A stretch of 9,823 bases of DNA. Origin: Phycisphaerales bacterium. GTDB taxonomy: Bacteria > Planctomycetota > Phycisphaerae > Tepidisphaerales > Tepidisphaeraceae. The position numbers and the translations under genes were made by a program. Of this stretch, positions 6,011 through 9,823 are shown in pieces; the stretch's first letter is position 1; the number at the start of each line of letters is the position of its first letter. Location: NCBI GenBank assembly GCA_003153655.1, contig PMAK01000200.1, positions 7,893-17,715 of the forward strand. The letters run 5' to 3'. The notes below the pieces were generated by a model that was not told the origin of the DNA, searched no databases, and was given only the letters and a program-made list of their open reading frames with translations.

Positions 6011-8118
6011 GATGTTTTCACCTTCTCCTGGGCAAGGGGAATCTCCAGCGTGAAGGTGGACCCCTTTCCGATGCCATCGCTGAATGCTGTCAGCGTACCC
6101 CCCATTTCCCGGGCCGCGTTGGCCGAGGTGTGAAGTCCGAATCCATGACCCGTGGGCCGGGTCGTAAAGCCGTGCGTGAAGATGCGCGGCAGGTTTTCCG
6201 CATTGATGCCGATTCCAGTGTCGGTGATTTGGAACCGCACGAAGTCGCCGGAAGCCTGCTGGGTTTTGGAGAGACGAAGGACGAGTTTTCGCTCGCCATC
6301 CGCGTTTTTCATGGCGTTCTTCGAGTTGCTGATGAGATTGATCAGCACCTGAAGGATTTTGTGCTTGTCGATGTTGATCTCGCCAAGATTCTCCAGCTCA
6401 CGGACGATCTCCACGTTGTGCCGTTCCAGCGACAACATGTTGATGCGCAGCGCGTCTTCGAGGAGGCCGGCGGGATCCGCGAGTTGGCAGAAAGTAGATG
6501 ACTTGGCGAAGTCCTGCTGGAACTGAACGACTCCCTTGATGTGGTCGATGCCGCGGGCAAGGTTATTTAATTCGTTCAAAACAGATGCGTTTTCGTCGCC
6601 CAACTCCTTTGCAAGGATCTTGAAGTAGCCGGGAAGCTGGCGGCCCTTTTCATCCGTGGTGAGATACGTTGCGAGATCCTCGCGATGTGATTCGATCAGC
6701 GCACTGGCCTTGGCGAGGTTCCCGGTGCGGGATTGGCCAACCTTGTCACGGATCACGTTGGCCGAGACATTCACGCTGTTAAGCACGTTGCCGACATTGT
6801 GGAGCACGCCGGTGGCGACTTCCGCCATGCCGGCTTGGCGCGAAGCATCCAGAAGCTGCTTGTGGACGTTTTCGAGTTCAACCGCCGCCGCCTGCTGTTC
6901 CTGCATCAGGCGCTGCGTGACCTGCCTGCCGGCTTCCGCCTCGGTGCGGGCCTGTTCGATGGCATCAACCTGTCCATAAATTCCGCGCGAGATCAGAATC
7001 GCGAGCCAGATGAATGCCGCCATGCAGACACCGCTCCAGATCCACATGCGGCGCCAACTGCTTCCGACGGTGGCTTCCATCTCCTGGGCCAGTGTCCCAG
7101 CGCGGTCCTGGGCCAACCGTCCAAAGCTTGACCTTGCCTGCTCGACATTCTGAAACATGGCTCCGACGTCGTGCCGCAGCGCTTCGCGTTGACGGCGTAA
7201 CTGGAGCACGTTCCATCGGAGCAGAAACAGACCGCCCTGCCCGGGCTGAATGTTCTGATGTGCCTGATCGACGACAAAGCCTTCGCCGAAGATCGCGCTG
7301 TAGATGTCCTTGACTGCCTGGGGCGCTACCGCGCCGCTGTTTGCCGGGTCGGCGCTGAAAATGCTCATCGAGTGGCTCAATCGATCGAGGGCAGGCTTGA
7401 GTTGGTTGTCCTTTATGTCGGCGAGGTTGTCGAATTGCTCTTCGCCGCCCAGTACCTCCACCAGCGCGGCCAATTCAGAAAGCTGATTCCTGAAATCAAC
7501 CGGACTTTGGCTCTGTTTACGTCCCTCGTCAGCGAGGATTTGCTCGGCGCGGTCGTCGGCGTCGTCGCCGGTGGCGTGCCGCCACTGGGAGTATCGGATT
7601 GCGTCCTCGAGGCGGTGTTGTCCCTCGAGCGCGTCAACGGCGTTACGCAGTTGCGTGATGAGACTGCGTACTTTTCCCATCGTGCGCTGCTGGCTAATGT
7701 CGCTCCAGACGAGATCGTAACTATCGCGCCAGGAACTGCCGCGTTGGGAAAGATCCGACAACTGCAATACTTGTTGATCCAATTCCATGAGCGGAGGCGC
7801 GAGAGAAGCATCGGGATGTGCGGCAAGCAAAAGGCGAATGAATTTTCCGAGCGCGGGCAATGCCGGGTTGCCACTGGGCGGAGCTCCCGTTTCGTCGAGC
7901 ATTGCCTGGATTTGCCAGCGACTGTTGGCGATGAGCTGGCGGAGTTGGTCCGACGCCTGATTGAGTTGCCGCTGCTCGTTGGTCGCCTGAGTGCGCTCGG
8001 TTCGAATGTGATAGAGTGTCCAGCCGATCAAGCCCTGGCTGATCGCCACCATCAGAAGGCCGGTTGAAATCAAACCCCTGACGAGCCAGACAATTCGGTG
8101 CCCTTTCCGATGCTTCAC
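6007..8118 (-). CDS. Membrane sensor histidine kinase with a large periplasmic domain
   Basis: 703 residues. A basic N-terminus precedes a first membrane helix at about 12-36, then a largely helical extracytoplasmic domain (about 37-356), a second helix (357-380), a coiled-coil linker (385-428) and the kinase core. The phospho-accepting His is H440 in GVLHNVGNVLNSVN, a variant H-box of the HN-x-GN-x-LN type without the common H-E-[IL]-[RK]-x-P. The ATPase domain has an N-box (LINLISNSKNAM, 592-603), G1 DTGIGI (633-638), an F-box-like RIFTHGFTT and G2 GHGFGLH (657-663), so it should be catalytically competent. No PAS, HAMP or receiver domain is evident. It sits between a periplasmic binding protein gene and a response regulator gene, overlapping each by 4 bases. 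Its GTG start at 8118 is served by GGGAGGG (8131 to 8125). Inferred role: receive the ligand state of the upstream binding protein and phosphorylate the REC-GGDEF-EAL regulator. Confidence 0.95.
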   Translation of the reverse strand: MKHRKGHRIVWLVRGLISTGLLMVAISQGLIGWTLYHIRTERTQATNEQRQLNQASDQLRQLIANSRWQIQAMLDETGAPPSGNPALPALGKFIRLLLAAHPDASLAPPLMELDQQVLQLSDLSQRGSSWRDSYDLVWSDISQQRTMGKVRSLITQLRNAVDALEGQHRLEDAIRYSQWRHATGDDADDRAEQILADEGRKQSQSPVDFRNQLSELAALVEVLGGEEQFDNLADIKDNQLKPALDRLSHSMSIFSADPANSGAVAPQAVKDIYSAIFGEGFVVDQAHQNIQPGQGGLFLLRWNVLQLRRQREALRHDVGAMFQNVEQARSSFGRLAQDRAGTLAQEMEATVGSSWRRMWIWSGVCMAAFIWLAILISRGIYGQVDAIEQARTEAEAGRQVTQRLMQEQQAAAVELENVHKQLLDASRQAGMAEVATGVLHNVGNVLNSVNVSANVIRDKVGQSRTGNLAKASALIESHREDLATYLTTDEKGRQLPGYFKILAKELGDENASVLNELNNLARGIDHIKGVVQFQQDFAKSSTFCQLADPAGLLEDALRINMLSLERHNVEIVRELENLGEINIDKHKILQVLINLISNSKNAMKNADGERKLVLRLSKTQQASGDFVRFQITDTGIGINAENLPRIFTHGFTTRPTGHGFGLHTSANAAREMGGTLTAFSDGIGKGSTFTLEIPLAQEKVKTS

Positions 8119-9335
8119 AGTGCTCCCTCCCGCAGCAAATCGCCGATATCTTGCCAGTCAAACGGAACGAACGCGCCTTTGTGCAGGATGGTGGGCCATA
8201 TGTGATGGCACGCCTGATGGTCGTCCGGACCATAATGCAGCGGCTCACCGAGGCCGAGATCGAAATTGCCTAAGCCGTTCAGGGCGTCAATCACTCCCTC
8301 GCGTGTCGGGGCGCCTGGGATTTTGTCCAATGCGGCCAGCAACGCGCGGCAGGAAATGTATCCTTCCAATGTGCTGAAATTTGGCGTGGCGAAGCGATCC
8401 AGATCTTTCAGATCGGACTGATACTGTCGAACGATAGGAAGTTCGGTGGCGAGCGGATAAGGCACCACCTGTGTGACGATGACGTTTGCCGGCATATCGC
8501 CGAGTTCGGCGGCCAGTGAATTGCTTCCCACGAAGGAGACGTTGAGAAAAATCGACCGCAAGCCGGCGGAGCGAGCCAATTTGATGAACTTGGCACAGGG
8601 ACGGTATGCGCCAACCATGATGATGGCGCGCGGCTGATGCTCGGCATAGAGCAGAGTTGCCAGCGCGTTTTCGACGGCGAGCGTGTTGCGTTCGTATTGA
8701 ACGTGCAGGACTTGGTTTTCGTCAGTCAGGCCGTGCTGTTTGAGCGCTGCGATTCCTCCGTCATAGCCAGCATCGCCGTAAGCGTCGCGTTGGGTGAAGA
8801 AGGCGATATCACGCGGCTTTAGGTGCGCCCGGTCGATCAGGGCATCAATCATCGCGCCGGTCTCTTCCTTATAGCTGGCGCGATAGTTGATCACATAGCG
8901 ATCCGGCGGAGTGCGGCGGAGAACGCCGGCTCCGGTGAAGCCTGCGAAGAATAACGCGTGTTGTTCATCGCAGATGGGGATGGCCGCGATGGCAGTTGGC
9001 GTGCCGACATTGCCGATGATTACGACGACATTCTCCTGCTGAAGGAGACGCCGCATATTCGGAGCGGTGCGAGAAGGCTCGTACCCGTCGTCGAGGGCGA
9101 TGAGCCGGAGATGACGTCCATGAACGCCGCCGGCGCGATTGGCCTGCTCAAGACCGGCCAGAACGCCCTCTTTCATTTGCGTGCCGAGGTCTGCCGCGGG
9201 GCCGCTGAGGGCTGTGGACATTCCGAGGACAATGTCCTGCTTGGAGTTATCTACATCAGTGGCCGCGACAGATGGCCGAGGCGCCAAGCACACCAGCAGC
9301 GCGGCGATAAAGATGATCAATGTGAATGATCTCAT
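8115..9335 (-). CDS. Periplasmic ligand-binding protein of the LivJ/AmiC type (Peripla_BP_6)
   Basis: 406 residues. Residues 1-24 are a Sec signal peptide (MRSF, a hydrophobic core, then a PSVA|A cleavage region). The mature protein starts the type I binding-protein fold with DIVLGMSTALSGPAADLGTQ (34-53), followed by GGVHGRHLRLIALDDGYEP (69-87), the IIGNVGTPTA hinge-side loop (107-115) and AFFTQRDAYGDAGYDGG (178-194). These are the standard landmarks of branched-chain amino acid, amide and urea binding proteins. The ligand cannot be assigned. No ABC permease or ATPase gene is nearby in the window; instead the stop overlaps the kinase start by 4 bases (GTGA), suggesting a sensing rather than transport role. 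The ATG at 9335 is chosen over an in-frame start at 9464 because the signal peptide begins there and GGAG lies 7 bases before it. Confidence 0.92.
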   Translation of the reverse strand: MRSFTLIIFIAALLVCLAPRPSVAATDVDNSKQDIVLGMSTALSGPAADLGTQMKEGVLAGLEQANRAGGVHGRHLRLIALDDGYEPSRTAPNMRRLLQQENVVVIIGNVGTPTAIAAIPICDEQHALFFAGFTGAGVLRRTPPDRYVINYRASYKEETGAMIDALIDRAHLKPRDIAFFTQRDAYGDAGYDGGIAALKQHGLTDENQVLHVQYERNTLAVENALATLLYAEHQPRAIIMVGAYRPCAKFIKLARSAGLRSIFLNVSFVGSNSLAAELGDMPANVIVTQVVPYPLATELPIVRQYQSDLKDLDRFATPNFSTLEGYISCRALLAALDKIPGAPTREGVIDALNGLGNFDLGLGEPLHYGPDDHQACHHIWPTILHKGAFVPFDWQDIGDLLREGAL

Positions 9336-9584
9336 TTCAATACTCCAACAATTGCGGGCAATCGAAGGGATATGCGGAAGCGCTTTATTCCCTCTTTTGC
9401 GGCGCAAGTCGGTGATGCTCCCCACCAACATCGACCGCTTATGAGTGGGAATTAGGTAAAACATCCATAGCCGGCATCGGTCATTTGTGATTACCGGACC
9501 GCGCGCAGTGGGATGGCTTTTTTGTATTTAAGACGCGGCAAATCGGAATGGGACGAAGCGAAATACTCTAGCGCGGCGGCTTTA
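9336..9584 (-). other. Intergenic region upstream of the signalling operon
   Basis: About 250 bases without a convincing gene. It must hold the promoter of the three-gene operon unless that operon is transcribed from the fdhD side, but I could not find a good -10/-35 pair. Visible oddities are a homopolymer T run (plus strand, about 9518-9524), a Cys-free open extension of the downstream frame up to 9464, and a CGGT...ACCG imperfect dyad at about 9478-9497 that could be an operator. Confidence 0.4.
9343..9346 (-). promoter_or_regulatory. Ribosome binding site of the binding-protein gene
   Basis: GGAG on the - strand, 7 bases before ATG 9335. It supports this start, which directly opens a signal peptide. 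Confidence 0.5.
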
Positions 9585-9605
9585 TTCGCTTACGGTCTAA
9601 GCGAA
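9585..9605 (-). terminator. Stem-loop across the fdhD stop codon
   Basis: A perfect 8-base-pair stem with a 5-base loop: TTCGCTTA, CGGTC, TAAGCGAA on the + strand (9585-9592 / 9598-9605). The fdhD TAG (9599-9597) lies inside it. There is no U-tract after the stem in the - direction, so it is not a classical intrinsic terminator; it may pause transcription or stabilise the 3' end. A further copy of AAGCGAAA occurs at 9556-9563 and can pair alternatively with the TTCGCTT at 9585-9591. Confidence 0.4.
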
Positions 9606-9823
9606 ACATATGCGTTCGACGCTCGTATAAATATTCATCCGCCGACCCCGAAGGAAGCCAATGAGCGTCTGCCCGGAGTCAGCGGCGAACTTTACCGCGA
9701 GGCTCGATGGCGCCGAAACAGATGCGACAATCGGCACCATGGCTGCCAGCGCTTTCTGCATGATCTCAAACGACGCGCGGCCGCTCACCAAAAGAACGTG
9801 GCGATCCAGCGGAAACAAACCAT
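9597..9823 (-). CDS. fdhD: FdhD, formate dehydrogenase sulfurtransferase accessory protein (C-terminal part)
   Basis: The last 74 residues of the gene; the frame is open through the right window edge, so the N-terminal part is outside. The visible sequence, [20 protein letters not shown] followed by [20 protein letters not shown], then LAV and [17 protein letters not shown], is the highly conserved C-terminal block of FdhD. The protein passes sulfur from a cysteine desulfurase to the molybdenum or tungsten cofactor of formate dehydrogenase and is cytoplasmic. Its sulfur-relay cysteines lie in the missing part. The TTG at 9818 is an internal Leu codon, not a start. The end is a normal full C-terminus (SVERICFA, then TAG). 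Its presence implies that the organism encodes a Mo/W-dependent formate dehydrogenase, probably nearby to the right. Confidence 0.92.
   Translation of the reverse strand, partial: GLFPLDRHVLLVSGRASFEIMQKALAAMVPIVASVSAPSSLAVKFAADSGQTLIGFLRGRRMNIYTSVERICFA

Noticed and set aside
7258..8067. 269-codon open frame on the + strand inside the kinase gene
   Set aside because: It lies antisense to a gene with clear membrane helices and domain order, shows no recognisable motif, and is expected by chance opposite GC-rich coding sequence.
9276..9335. Lipoprotein signal (Cys at residue 16 of the binding protein)
   Set aside because: The residue before the Cys is Val and the hydrophobic core continues past it, so the lipobox rule is not met. 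The SVA/AA site at 22-25 fits signal peptidase I better.
9336..9464. In-frame extension of the binding-protein gene to a start at 9464
   Set aside because: It would add 43 polar residues in front of a textbook signal peptide, and GGAG is positioned for ATG 9335.
9514..9530. T-rich run as an intrinsic terminator
   Set aside because: No stable GC stem precedes the T run on the + strand, and on the - strand it reads as an A run.
1..9823. CRISPR arrays, tRNA/rRNA genes, insertion sequences, integrase or phage genes
   Set aside because: I found no regularly spaced repeats, cloverleaf-like sequence, transposase motif or terminal inverted repeats while reading both strands.

Overview
The window is moderately GC-rich bacterial DNA. 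Every confident gene is bacterial, and no rRNA, tRNA, CRISPR array or insertion sequence was seen. The flavour is that of a Gram-negative, environmental lineage. A remnant resembling a YWTD beta-propeller, the acyltransferase-like fragment and the small DUF7009-type protein made me think of Planctomycetota or Verrucomicrobiota. That placement is an impression from memory and was not tested.

Layout. The first 1.2 kb reads on the + strand: the 3' end of a condensation/acyltransferase-like gene, then a complete solitary DNA methyltransferase. Everything from 1232 to the right edge reads on the - strand. From right to left this is: the 3' end of fdhD (formate dehydrogenase maturation); a 261-base gap; a tightly overlapping three-gene signalling operon (periplasmic binding protein, membrane histidine kinase, REC-GGDEF-EAL response regulator); a small DUF7009-like gene followed by truB; a BrnT/BrnA-type toxin-antitoxin pair; and a poorly preserved stretch (1232-2088). 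That last stretch holds what looks like a frameshifted beta-propeller remnant and an unrecognised ORF.

The functional centre is the 8115-9335 / 6007-8118 / 4091-6010 operon. An exported LivJ-type binding protein has no transporter genes beside it in the window. It is coupled by 4-base GTGA overlaps to a kinase with a periplasmic domain of about 320 residues, and then to a response regulator carrying apparently intact diguanylate cyclase and phosphodiesterase motifs. The simplest inference is a ligand-sensing relay: the binding protein captures a small molecule, reports it to the kinase, and the phosphorylated regulator adjusts c-di-GMP. The ligand and the net direction of c-di-GMP change cannot be read from sequence.

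The other loci are housekeeping or accessory. TruB makes the tRNA T-loop pseudouridine, FdhD sulfurates the formate dehydrogenase cofactor, BrnT/BrnA is a plasmid/genome-stability or stress module, and the methyltransferase is without a visible restriction partner.
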